A DNA stretch of 64,000 nucleotides from Ficedula albicollis. Lineage: Eukaryota; Chordata; Aves; Passeriformes; Muscicapidae. The number at the start of each line of letters is the position of its first letter. Position 1 is the first letter of the stretch. Below the pieces are notes generated by a model. It saw nothing but the letters and a program-made list of their open reading frames with translations. It was not told the origin of the DNA and did no database searches. The DNA lies in contig NC_021676.1 of the NCBI RefSeq assembly GCF_000247815.1, positions 4,741,948 through 4,805,947 on the forward strand. Reading direction: 5' to 3'. The translations under genes and the position numbers were made by a program. This document shows, piece by piece, positions 1-10,313 of this stretch.

Positions 1-1432
1 TGCAGAGCATCTGCATAGACTGCTTGTGTGGGAAAGGAAGATGGAAATTTGGTTTAACTTAAAAGAATTTGGGAGTTTTAAGGGGATGAGGAGCAGCAGT
101 GGGATCTGGGATCTGCCACTCCCTGCCTGACCACCTGGGTTTTCCTGTGTGGGTCTGGGATATCAGAACCTCTTCATCTAAGCTTAATCCTGATATGGAA
201 AAGATAGCTGACAATAGCAATAAAAATAACAGTAAGCAGTTGGAAAGGCCCAGCTCAAATCGTGCTCTGTCAACAGCTTTGCAATCTGTATAAATATGAG
301 AGGAAAGACAAACAGCTGTGATTTCTCTTTAAGAATGTGAGTATCCATTGTCATAGATTTAAATTAGGATGTTTTACTTGTACTGTATGTAAATTCCTCC
401 TTGGCAAATCACCCATGTCCACTAATGTATGTGTATTTTGGGTCTGTATAGTTTGGGTCTCTGTGAAATACAATGAAATTTGATAGCACACAGAAATACT
501 TGCATGGAATGTCAAATTTTTTTGCGTGTGCTTCTCACATATCCATAAATGAGTTTACACATTTCTAATTACTCATTCAAAAAGAGACTTTACAGCACTT
601 TTAAAAGAGAGCCAATTTTTTCCCTACTGTGTTCTGTTTTTACAGCTTGTGGAAAGCTTATTTAACGAAAGTTTAAGTAATCAGCGAAAGTCATTTCTGA
701 GCAAAGACTGACAGATATGAAGCCTCTTTTCACACTTCATAAGAGGTGGAGAGGGTAGCCATAAAATTTACAGCTGAATAGGACTCTGTTCAGCTTAAGT
801 TATAGAATTATTAGTGTTCCAGGCATGTGAGAGGTTTTAGGGGGATGAAGTGTTTAAAGTGATTCTCTGTGTTTTGTGTAGCTGAGCTCTGAGTGCAATA
901 CTAATAACAACCCACCCTTCCAAAGGCAGCGACCTGCAGGTCCCATGGGGCTGATGTTGTGCTAAAAATATGTGTTTGCAGCTAACTGAGCTTCATGATA
1001 AATTAATAAAACCCCAGCAACGTGTTCCCTTTGCAGAGACTCACCTCTGGCTATGAAAGTAAGAATTCCCAGGATATGGAAATGAGCACACGGGGTGTGG
1101 GGGTGAGGAAGGAGTGGGGAGGGAGGTGGCACTGTCAGCATCTCTGTCCCAGCCCCTGCAGCACAGGGACAAGGTTTTGCTGTAGGAGAGACCTGGGTAC
1201 AGAGTGGTGGACAATCAGTGACTTCTGCAGGTCGTGACCAGTCGTGTTTAAAAGGGTTCAATATAAGTGGGCTGTGCTATGAGACTGAGAAATGGGAAAT
1301 CTCTGTTCCAGCTGATAAAAAGAAGCGTGGCTTTTAGAGGTATTTGTAGGCATTTGAGTGTGGATTGTTCTAAATATCATGAGGTGGCCACATATTGTAA
1401 TTGTGGGTATTACATACAAATATTTTTCATTG
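1..1432. other. Anonymous unique DNA, no gene seen
   Basis: Moderately AT-rich sequence without a recognisable gene, RNA or transposable element. Open frames here are under 100 codons, overlap each other on both strands and show no recognisable domain. A splice-site-like pair at 1037-1058 is listed separately. Confidence 0.6.
1037..1058 (+). other. Possible 22-nt micro-exon between strong splice-like sites
   Basis: A pyrimidine-rich acceptor (TGTTCCCTTTGCAG) ends at 1036 and a donor GTAAGAA starts at 1059, leaving 22 nt between them. One frame reads R-L-T-S-G-Y-E. The length is not a multiple of three and no neighbouring exon is visible. Such pairs occur by chance, so this is only a candidate. 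Confidence 0.12.
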
Positions 1433-1641
1433 AATCAGAGAATGGTTTGGGGTGGAAGTGACCCCTAAATGCCATCCAGCCCAACCCCCTGTCATGAGCA
1501 GGGATATCTTCAGCTGGACCAGGTTGCTTAGAGCCCTGTCTGAAATACCTTTGAATGTTTCCAGAGATGGGGCACCTTCCACCTCTCTGAGCATGCTGTG
1601 CCAGTGTCCTGCCACCTTGGTAAAAAAACTCTTCCTTATGG
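1433..1641 (-). mobile_element. CR1 LINE 3' end, 5'-truncated
   Basis: Read on the plus strand it starts AATCAGAGAATGGTTTGGGG, passes 'CATCCAGCCCAACCCCCTG' and 'AGATGGGGCACCTTCCACCTC', and ends near 'ACTCTTCCTTATG'. These are the reverse complements of the avian CR1 3' landmarks in the expected order. Divergence is moderate, so this is an old copy. It contains only the 3' tail and no reverse transcriptase. Confidence 0.88.
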
Positions 1642-2305
1642 CAACATTAAGCAAACAAAAGCAATTACTAAAAGAGCTTCATTATTATGCTTGGTTTTCT
1701 ATCCTTTCGACCCGTTGGGTTTTTGTTGGTTATTCTGTTATGCTTTAGCTGTAGCTGCTTAGCCAGGAACAAACAACAGAAAATCTTAAAAACAAATTGT
1801 GTGAGATGGAATCAAGTGTCACTGCAGCCAGCTTTGAGGTTGGCCAAGAACTGAATTAGGGAGGCATCTTCCATCCTCACATCCTCATCCCTGAAGAGCA
1901 GAGACCCAAGGAGGTGACCCAGTGTACAGCTGCCATCAGTACATGGTTTAAGCACACAGAGTGTAAGGTTTATATTTTTTAAATTCACTTTTATGTGAGC
2001 CAAATACAAGCAGCCTCATAAAGCTCACTCTTGCACCAGATTAAAGAGGTGTCTTGATAGCATTTATTGGTGGTTCATAAATCATGGTGGCACTTTGTTA
2101 CTGTCCACAAGCTGCTTTTGCTGTTGAGGTTTCAATCATGAAGATGTACAGTATTATTCCAGGCACAGCTGTAGTCCTGTAGCTATAGAAATTATGCTGA
2201 GGTGTTTTTGGAGGCCTGAAATTTGTGGAAAACCTGTGTATATCGAGTGATGTTGGAAAGCTGAGACATGGGGTAACTTTAGTTGCTGTGTTGAGAAGCA
2301 CTTTA
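1642..2305. other. Anonymous unique DNA
   Basis: No gene, RNA or repeat family recognised. Short open frames on the minus strand show no family signature. Confidence 0.6.
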
Positions 2306-2420
2306 ACATGGAATATTGTCCTGTGTGTTCCTGCAATCCAGGAAAATCCCTCATCATGCCTGAATACATGGAATATTGTCCTGTGTGCTCCTGCAATCCA
2401 GGAAAATCCCTCATCATGCC
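2306..2420 (+). repeat. Two-copy tandem duplication, 60-bp period
   Basis: The block starting ACATGGAATATTGTCCTGTG at 2306 recurs at 2366, and the copies differ at one position (T/C) over about 55 shared bases. It produces repeated peptide blocks in several frames, which explains the open frames here. It is a recent local duplication or an assembly product. Confidence 0.92.
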
Positions 2421-4020
2421 AGCGTGCAAATTCCCAGGGTTTCCCTCCAACATCTACTTCAACTCAAGGTTTTATGGGTGCTGGACATTTTGATTTCAAG
2501 TAAAAATCTCAGTTCCAGGGGCAGTGCTGGGATTTTTCAGGCCCTCTAGGTTCCCAGTTCGGGTTGTTAATACCAACAATTCCCAGTCCTATTCCCTTGA
2601 CTCCAAACTGTATTCGGGAGGCGTTTGGTGCTCCTGCATTCAAACAGTTAATTTTCACTATGTTCTGTTAAAGAAAAGGAAAACTGTCACCCTGTCATTT
2701 TAGAGTCTGACACTAAGCTTGTCAAAAGAGACAGCTGTTAAACTGAATTACTGTTGACACGCAGAGAAACGGCCCTTGCCAGATGTAAAGGACATCTGCG
2801 GCAATGAAGTGGTACAGGGTGGCTTTTAAAATGTGGTCACACTGGTATTTGAATAGAGCTCTATGGCATTAAAACGTGGCCTTGACTCTGACAGTTTAAG
2901 GCAGCGAAGCAGAGCCAATGCCAAGCACAAAGAAGGGCTGATCTGTTGCTGTATCCATAACTTAGGCATGAATATGAAAACAGTGCAGTGTCAAAGCTAT
3001 TAAGCTCTTATCGTGTATCCAGGAGGATGTGGGTTTAAAACACAGTGGGAAATATTTTGTGTTTCTGGCTCCTTGGCTGGGCGGGTAGGTGAAGTGGAAA
3101 TTCATAAGGTGGATTATGCAGGGAATGAATGGAAATAAGTCGTCTTGTCTTCAGCTAACAACTGCTCAGACAAGAATTGCAAAGGGCATTAGGCTTAGGA
3201 AGGGAGGCTGGATGTGCCTCACTGGTGCTCCTGATAACGTTCCTGGGATGTGGAGCACGTGGTGGGTGCTGGGGAGGATCCCCTCTGGAGAGGGGAACAA
3301 ACAAAAATGAAAACCATTTCGAGACCTGCAAAATTCTGCTTGTGTGTCTTCATGTGCTTTTCCTTAAAAAGAGAATCAGAATACGAAATTAATATTGTAA
3401 AAATATAGTTATTATGAATATTTTAGAATTTAGCAATTGAACCAACAGTAGGGAATTCTGCACATTATATAAGAGTGCAAGTTTTTGATTTGCATTTCTT
3501 TAGTGTAGGAATAAAGCTGTTTGGGGGAAAAAAGTATCAGTTAAGCAATTTTGCTAAATGTACGAAAAAATGAAATTTTATGAGATGAAGCATGTATTCA
3601 TTATGAAATTAAATTGATGTTTGAAGCTAAAAAAAAATATTCAGGCCAAACATCATTTTGAATATGTTAGCAGATCATAACTTGATTTACTTGTGTGTTT
3701 AGTGACAGCAGAAACCAAAGAGTTTCCATCTGGAGGGAAGAAGGCAAATGGTATTTCCAAATGACACAGGTTAACCTGCTCCTTTCTGCAGGAAAACAGC
3801 ACCACCAGCAACAACAGCTCTAGACAGGAAAAATGATGGAAGAGGTGGGGCTAAGAGGGGTTTTCTTTTTCAAAAAGGAAATGTTGCTTTCTAGGCACCT
3901 GTGTGTTGAAATGCTGGTGTCAGGTGAGGAAGACTCATTCCTCTGCAGGGTAGTGGAAAGACCAGGGTTTGTTTAGGTCTTGGAGTAATTTGGGCTGGTG
4001 GTCTGCCTTGCTCCAAGGGC
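2421..4020. other. Anonymous unique DNA
   Basis: No gene or recognised repeat. The stretch 2640-2990 has mixed composition with E-box-like and homeodomain-like words and might contain conserved regulatory sequence, but nothing specific can be claimed. 3400-3700 is AT-rich. Confidence 0.55.
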
Positions 4021-4698
4021 ATCCCATTCCCATGGAGAACATCCCATTCCCATGGAGAACACTCCCTTCCTATGGAGAACACTCCCTTCCTATAGAGAAC
4101 ACCCCAATCTTACAGAGAACACCCCATTCCTATGGAGAACATCCCATTCCCATTGAGAACACCCCATTCCTATGGAGAACACTCCCTTCCTATAGAGAAC
4201 ACCCCAATCCTACAGAGAACACTCCCTTCCTATGGAGAACACCCCATTCCCATTGAGAACACTCCATTCCCAATGAGAACATCCCATTCCCATGGAGAAC
4301 ATCCCATTCTTATGGAGAACTTTCCATTCTCATGGACAACATCCCATTATGGAGAATATCCCATTCTTATTGAGAACTTTCCATTCTCATGGACAACATC
4401 CCAATCCTATGGAAGACACCCCATTCCCATTAAGAACACCCCATTCCCATGGAGAACATTCCATTCCCATGGAGAACACCCCATTCCTATGGAGGACACC
4501 CCATTCCCAAGGAGAATACCCCATTCCCATGAACAACATCCCATTCCCATTAAGAACACCCCATTCCCAAGGAGAACACCCCATTCCCATGCACAACACC
4601 CCATTCCCAAGGAGAATACCCCATTCCCATTAAGAACACCCCATTCCCATTAAGAACACCCCATTCCCAAGGAGAACACCCCATTCCCACAGAGAACA
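4021..4698. repeat. Minisatellite, 20-bp unit, about 34 copies
   Basis: The consensus unit is close to CCCATTCCCATGGAGAACAC. Units run in 20-bp register from 4021. A 3-bp deletion near 4341-4357 shifts the register, and the array ends at AGAGAAC before 4698. Variant units (TATGGAG, TATAGAG, CTACAGAG, CATTAAG, CCAAGGAG) are clustered. A three-variant block at 4061-4120 recurs at 4161-4220, and a CTCATGGACAAC block near 4324 recurs near 4381. This points to expansion in multi-unit steps. Because 20 is not a multiple of 3 and the unit rarely contains stops, several frames stay open and encode a 20-residue peptide period. I do not consider these frames genes. Confidence 0.97.
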
Positions 4699-5094
4699 TT
4701 CAGCACCCTGTGCTGCCATTGCTCACCACCACAGTGCCAAGAGCTGTAAGATCTGTCCTCGTGGTCCCACTCCCATCTGGAGCCACGAGTTCAGGGTGTG
4801 ATTTACGGGGGGCTCTGGGCAGGGCTGCTGCCAAAGCTGCCCCAAGGCCACCAGCACGTGTGGCCAGCGGTGCTCCCACCACTCCATATGGCCAGGGTTG
4901 GCTGGGCCACAGCAGGAGAGGGTGTAACAAGTCCAAACACCCCTGATTGAACATGGCCCATCCTGAAATCTCATTTACCAGCAGCTGGCAGAGCTCTGCC
5001 ATGTACTCAGGAGTGGCAGGGTTTGACCTCTGTGGTGCAGGCAGCAGGCACAGGGTGTTTGAGGAGTCAGGGCATCCTGCTTTTTTCCTGCTGG
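4699..5094. other. GC-richer unique DNA beside the minisatellite
   Basis: More G+C and CpG than the surroundings, for example 4790-4880. Overlapping open frames of 78-133 codons lie on both strands with no recognisable domain. It may be a degraded repeat or simply GC-rich sequence. Confidence 0.45.
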
Positions 5095-5156
5095 GAAGCA
5101 CTGGGGAGGAGCAGCCAGGCTGAACGAAGCACTGGAGAGGAGCAGCCAGGCTGAAC
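5095..5156. repeat. Two-copy tandem duplication, 31-bp period
   Basis: GAAGCACTGGGGAGGAGCAG at 5095 recurs at 5126 as GAAGCACTGGAGAGGAGCAG, followed both times by CCAGGCTGAACG. The copies are nearly identical. Confidence 0.9.
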
Positions 5157-5349
5157 GTGCTCCCCTGGGATCAGAGAAATCAGAGAATGTGGGTATGTTC
5201 TGGGGTTCAGGGTGTTAGGAGAGCTGGTTTCTCAAGGATAACTCTGATGAATAAATTCTGAATGCATTTTAGTCTGTGGAATGCAAGGGAGCAGGTGGCT
5301 GCCCAGCAGGACCATCCCTGGGAGCCACTGGAGCCTCCAGCCTGGTGGA

Positions 5350-5475
5350 GTAAGGGCAAGACAGATTTAGGAGGAAATTCCTTTACAAAACACTGGCACA
5401 GGCTGCCCAGGGAGGTGGTGGATGCCCCATCCCTGCAAACATTCAAGGTCAGGTTGCTCAGGGCTGTGCTAGGAC
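5350..5475 (+). mobile_element. CR1 LINE 3' fragment
   Basis: Contains 'AGATTTAGGAGGAAATTCC', 'CTGGCACAGGCTGCCCAGG', 'GAGGTGGTGGATGCCCCATC' and 'TTCAAGGTCAGGTTGCTCAG', which is the CR1 3' region in sense order. The extreme 3' end (CTTCCAACC and terminal repeats) is missing, so the fragment is truncated at both ends. Confidence 0.88.
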
Positions 5476-5855
5476 AAGAATAATCCTCACCCTGCCTAAT
5501 ACAGGAGTTATTTTATTTCCTGTTCATCTCCAGAAGGAGATTTTATTCTGCAATAAAAAGGGCTGAAATCTCCAACCCCCTTTTCACTGCTCAGTGCTGC
5601 AGGTTTTAGCAGACTCACCTATTCCCACAGGTTGAGCTTTGCTGTAATGATTAACTTTTTACAAACAAGCACAAAGTGGAACATTTAAATAAACAGGAAC
5701 AAGCTGCTTATTAGATGGCAGGTTTTTATTTGATAGCTCTTATAATGTCATCGTTATTTTATTAAAGCTTACCATGAAAAATCTCTTTCTCCTAATCTAA
5801 GCTCTTTCATACAGCTTCCCACTTTGATTGACACCAAAATAAAATAACTAACCTA
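5476..5855. other. AT-rich unique DNA, regulatory-looking
   Basis: No gene. 5640-5990 is AT-rich but not simple-sequence, with repeated TAAT/ATTA words and motifs such as TTTGATTGACA near 5822. This resembles vertebrate conserved non-coding sequence in composition only. Part of it is duplicated across the gap. Confidence 0.4.
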
Positions 5856-6010
5856 TAAATTATAATGTACGGTTTAAATGATGGATAAATGCATTATTTG
5901 TAAGGCATTGCAAGGATCAACATATGCAATTTCTAGAAAATAAAAAATATTTTACAAAGATAATAATAGGGCAGAACTCAGCTCTTTTTGTGAACATTCT
6001 CATTGCATAC

Positions 6011-6067
6011 TGGTATTAGGTGATCCTTAAGGTCCCCTCCAACCCAAACTATTGCATGATTCTGTGT
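6011..6067 (+). mobile_element. CR1 3' tip (copy A)
   Basis: 'TAGGTGATCCTTAAGGTCCC' followed by 'CTCCAACCCAAACTATTGC' and 'ATGATTCTGTGTTAT' is the terminal portion of CR1 in sense orientation. The same tip appears at 6545-6601 in the duplicated copy. Confidence 0.85.
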
Positions 6068-6162
6068 TATTTTTAGTAATCAAACAGATCTGGGGGAAAA
6101 AGCTGATGCTAACAACCATTTCAACATCAGCATCATCAGTCCCAGGTGAAAAATCTCAATCC

Positions 6163-6352
6163 TAGAATCACAAACGGGTTTGGTTTAAAAGGGACCTCAA
6201 GGATCACCTCACTCCAGCCTCAACCCTGCTGCTGTGGACAGGGATCTCCCACCAGGTCAGGTTGTTCCAAGCCCCATCCCAATGGGGTCTGAACACTTCC
6301 AGGGAAGTGTTCCAGGGATGGGGCAGACACAATTTCTCTGGGCAGCCTGTGC
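6163..6352 (-). mobile_element. CR1 3' fragment (copy A), cut by gap
   Basis: Plus-strand reading: AGAATCACAAACGGGTTTGG, then 'AAAAGGGACCTCAAGGATCA', 'GACAGGGATCTCCCACCAGG' and 'GGGATGGGGCAGACACAATT'. This is the reverse complement of a CR1 3' end. An internal repeat of CTTCCAGG/GTTCCAGGGA surrounds the 'GAACACTTCC' block. The element runs into the N gap. Confidence 0.9.
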
Positions 6353-6389
6353 NNNNNNNNNNNNNNNNNNNNNNNNNNNNNNNNNNNNN
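6353..6389. other. Assembly gap, 37 N
   Basis: Thirty-seven consecutive N. The 497 bases to the left and right are identical, so the gap probably does not represent missing sequence. Confidence 0.99.
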
Positions 6390-6886
6390 TAAATTATAAT
6401 GTACGGTTTAAATGATGGATAAATGCATTATTTGTAAGGCATTGCAAGGATCAACATATGCAATTTCTAGAAAATAAAAAATATTTTACAAAGATAATAA
6501 TAGGGCAGAACTCAGCTCTTTTTGTGAACATTCTCATTGCATACTGGTATTAGGTGATCCTTAAGGTCCCCTCCAACCCAAACTATTGCATGATTCTGTG
6601 TTATTTTTAGTAATCAAACAGATCTGGGGGAAAAAGCTGATGCTAACAACCATTTCAACATCAGCATCATCAGTCCCAGGTGAAAAATCTCAATCCTAGA
6701 ATCACAAACGGGTTTGGTTTAAAAGGGACCTCAAGGATCACCTCACTCCAGCCTCAACCCTGCTGCTGTGGACAGGGATCTCCCACCAGGTCAGGTTGTT
6801 CCAAGCCCCATCCCAATGGGGTCTGAACACTTCCAGGGAAGTGTTCCAGGGATGGGGCAGACACAATTTCTCTGGGCAGCCTGTGC
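6390..6886. repeat. 497-bp direct duplication, copy B (right of gap)
   Basis: Repeats 5856-6352 with no difference seen by eye. Unlike copy A it continues into further unique sequence at 6887. Its CR1 tip lies at 6545-6601. Confidence 0.97.
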
Positions 6887-6890
6887 CAGG
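6697..6890 (-). mobile_element. CR1 3' fragment (copy B)
   Basis: Same reversed CR1 fragment as 6163-6352. It continues a few bases past the copy-A end (GCCTGTGCCAGG), which shows that the true locus reads through from this copy into 6891 onwards. Confidence 0.9.
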
Positions 6891-8639
6891 GCTCTGCATT
6901 CTTCTGAGACTCCCCCAAATTCATGAGTTCCCAGCAAGTCACCCCAAAATCCACACCTATAAACGCATTCCTACTCACCTGCCTGCTGACCTTGGAAAGG
7001 CACCTTTCTCTCCCATCTTTTTCAAGCCAAGGGTGGAACTCCCTGAGCTCCCTGGGAGAGGCTCTGTGCTGGACAGGGCTGGGATAGTCCAGCTGGAGAT
7101 CTGTCCCCAAGCTGGAGTGTCCCCTGCAGTGCTGCAGACACGGCAACTAAGTCATTTACCAGCAGAAAATAATGCACAGTGGCTCCTTACAATCTGCCTG
7201 CTCCTGGCTACTTTTTGCACACCCTACTTTAAATTGGAGTTTTAAATTCAGCTTTTATGTAGCCTGATTGCTGCTCCTAACTGGAAGAAGAACCTTGGAT
7301 AAATGGAATTTGCTCTGCCTTGCTCAGTGAGGCCACCTCAGAGCTCTGGTGCTTGGTGAGTACCATTAATGGGTTTAAATTTGACTCTGCAAGTCCCAAC
7401 ATGGAAAACGTGGCTCTTGTCCCCAGAGCTTTGCAGCTTAAAATGAGTTAATAGCACATCTCAGGCTAGATCTGAGTGCATATTATAAATGACTAATTTA
7501 CTTCTCGAATTTAGCATTTCCCCTGCTCAGATTGTGATTTCTATGAATAATTTCCTGCATAAAGGTATTTTTTTTTCTCTCTTTCTTCACGGTGTGAATT
7601 GAAGAAATATTTGGAAACTGAGGTGGTTGTTACCTTTCTGTACTTGGTTGGTCATGGAGTGTTTCTGGCCAACACCTAAAATTCAATTTCCAAGGCTGGA
7701 GGCAGCAAAAAGCAAATTTTGAAAAGACAAAAGGAGACCAGTGGAAGGAAGTTTCCTCCCAGCACACTGGGAACCCCTCTTAACAATAAAAATCACCAAA
7801 GGCACCACGATGTGTGTGGATGTTGTGGCTCTGTGTTCAGTCCAAATAGAGGCAACATTTCCCCTGATTTATGGAGTTTAGCACGGCAGGGAGTTTGGGA
7901 TCTTCCCAAACTATAACCCATATTTTATTGGTGCCAAATCTTTTGTGATCCTGGCTCGTTCATGGTGGGAATGGGCTCGAGGTAAGGTCATGAGGAATTA
8001 TATTGTTTCTTTATTTCCCCTCCGTGATTCTCAAAAGCCAGTTGCTGACTGGGTTGGTGAATCACATCCTGCATAAATATATTGGTAAATACCAATACAG
8101 CTTCAGCTAAGAAGAATCAGAGATGTCCCAAGGAGGAAAATTACTCCTTTTCCATCTTTGTTTGCATTGTAGAGATTTCTTGTTTCAATGACTTTTTTCT
8201 CAGAATATCTTTTTGGAAGCCCTGTGAAAAGCCAGGTGATGCATCCTGACATATCCTTAGTCCTGTCCCATGTCCATGTTTTAAGATTAATGTCACAGGT
8301 ACAACCAGTTTTCCAAACATCACCTCTTTCTCTTTTTGACCTTAAATGTTAATGTACTCTTTCTGCTTTATTTTCTTATTAGAAATTCTGTTTATTACTC
8401 GAAATGAACACGTAGCAAATAGATATTTTCTCTAATTTAAATGGAAACTCCATTTTTTTTGCATATATTTTCTCATGTAATTAGCTATCAGCTGATTTTC
8501 AGCAGAGGAACAGAGTTGTTTTGGGTTTTTTTTATCTATAAGGATTTTTCATATTTTATAAAAGCTGTAGGTACAGGTAAAGATAAGGAAAGGGGAGGGC
8601 AGGTACTGGTGTGCTCACTGAGTAGCTGATTTAGAGAAA
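6891..8639. other. Anonymous unique DNA
   Basis: No gene, RNA or clear repeat. The 149-codon plus-strand and 130-codon minus-strand frames near 6754-7245 overlap the CR1 copy and each other and carry no domain. Confidence 0.55.
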
Positions 8640-8880
8640 TGAGGGTCCCCTGGGCCTGACTTGAACCAAATGACCAAAACACTTTGCCTTTTATTTATTT
8701 ATCCAGCTACTTAACACTTCTTACTGTTTCTCTTAAATGAATTAATTTACCCTACAAAGCACTCCTTGCAATAATCAATGACTCATTACACTGAAAGCCC
8801 CCAGGAAATACTAATTAAATGAAAAATGTGCAAGAGGAATGTGCAACTTTTCTATTTCTAACGACCCAGATATTCAGTGC
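8640..8880. promoter_or_regulatory. Candidate conserved non-coding block
   Basis: AT-rich but not repetitive, with TTATTTATTTATCC, ATGAATTAATTTACC, CAATAATCAATGACTCATTA (TGACTCA is an AP-1-type word) and AATACTAATTAAATG. Dense homeodomain-type words in repeat-free sequence are typical of vertebrate conserved elements, but conservation cannot be assessed from one sequence. Confidence 0.25.
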
Positions 8881-10285
8881 TTTCTTTTTTTTTTTTTCCT
8901 GAGTTCTCATAAGTTGCAGGAGAGGTTTTTGCCTTCAGCCACAGGGAGCTGAGGTGGCTTGGAGGGTGGTGATATTTCCCAGCCATACCAAATCCAGTTC
9001 ATTTATCATCAATATCCACAGGAAATAATAATCTGTTTATACATCACATTTCTCTGAGCTCTGTGAGGTTCTAGTTATGAATTCCTTCCAGCTGCTTTTC
9101 TCATTCCCACAGCAGAATTGCTTGGGAAGGGTTATCCCTTATCCATCACTTACTCCAACAATTATTGACTGATAGCCACTGGTAATTCCAGCTCTCTGAC
9201 AATCTTTGATAAAGATTTTGTGTTTTTATTATGCTCTAAAATGTCTCCTCACCCATAGAGGCCTTGAACTCCAGGCTGGGTATTTGACACAGCCACCCTT
9301 TTTGGGATCTTTGAGTAGGAAGAGCATAATAATATGGAAGATGAAGGTTTTATAAGGATAGAAATGCTGAAAATGAGAGTGGGTTCAAACCTCCTGATTC
9401 CTGCCACGTGGGTGGAGCTGTGTCCTGCTCCCTTTGGTGAAGGGAAGTCTGGAGCAAAGATTTTTGGAGAAGGTATGTTAAGCCAAGCCATGAAATACAG
9501 CAATCAAAACAAGGTGAGGAAAAACCCCCCAAACCACCACCAGCACAAAAATTTCCCCAATAAAAACAAAAAATAAAAAGCAGTGGTCAAGCTCCTTTCC
9601 TTCAGATCCTTTGCACTGCTGGTCTTGTAGGATACCAACTTTCTGTTCTGGTTTGTTCCCCATCAAATCACCCCTCAGGTTTGTTCCTCCCTCTACATTT
9701 GTTGACATTTTTTGCAGATTTATGTTTTCTTGACCATCAGTCCATACCTGCATTCAGATATTGCTGCTCCCATTCAGTTCAGCCTGGGGCACTCCCCATC
9801 CTGGAAAAGCTCAAACCACAAACACCAGAAATAATTATTTTGCTTTTTAAGTAACATGGAAGAAGAGGGAGAATAAGAGAGGAATGAATTCCCTACTCAG
9901 TTTTAAGGCAGCAAGAATTTAAGTCAGTTTAGCTCCCCGTGCTAATTAATACTCCCAAAGAGCTGTAAAATATAACAAGGGGGAGGATGAATCATTTAAA
10001 GTGGAGGTGACCAAGAGAAATCTGTATGAACACAATACTGGCTCTACTTTTGGTTTTCAGGCAATAAATTGCATTAAAAATGGTGGCAATATATTGAAGG
10101 TTTTGGTAAAACTTTGTTCTCAGCTGTAATGAGTTGTGTTTCCATGATGCAGGATGTGGGAGAGCAAGGCTGGAAGGGTATATTAGGGAGAAAAGAAGAT
10201 TATAATCCCAAAAGGATGAAACTTGAGATAGAAATTTTTAGCTTGTTTTAGCCCCTAACTCTGGATTTTTAGAGAAAACAAATGA
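8881..10285. other. Anonymous unique DNA
   Basis: No gene recognised. A T-rich run lies near 8884-8898. 9930-10000 is AT-rich with CTAATTAATAC. Otherwise there is nothing to report. Confidence 0.55.
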
Positions 10286-10313
10286 TGGTGGTGGTAGTAG
10301 TAGTAGTAGTAGT
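10286..10313. repeat. Trinucleotide microsatellite (GGT/AGT)n
   Basis: Three GGT-type units followed by about six AGT units. Confidence 0.9.

Larger units (their letters stand above)
5856..6352. repeat. 497-bp direct duplication, copy A (left of gap)
   Basis: Starts TAAATTATAATGTACGG and ends GGCAGCCTGTGC against the Ns. By eye it is identical to 6390-6886. It holds a CR1 3' tip and a reversed CR1 fragment. The perfect identity and exact abutment on the gap indicate an unmerged contig overlap rather than a biological repeat. Confidence 0.97.

Noticed and set aside
2306..2420. CRISPR-like or regulatory direct repeats
   Set aside because: Just two adjacent copies of 60 bp with no spacers, in vertebrate DNA. 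This is a simple tandem duplication.
3969..4653. 173-codon and other open frames with a 20-residue repeat
   Set aside because: Explained by a 20-bp minisatellite that lacks stops. Frames are open on both strands and change with unit indels.
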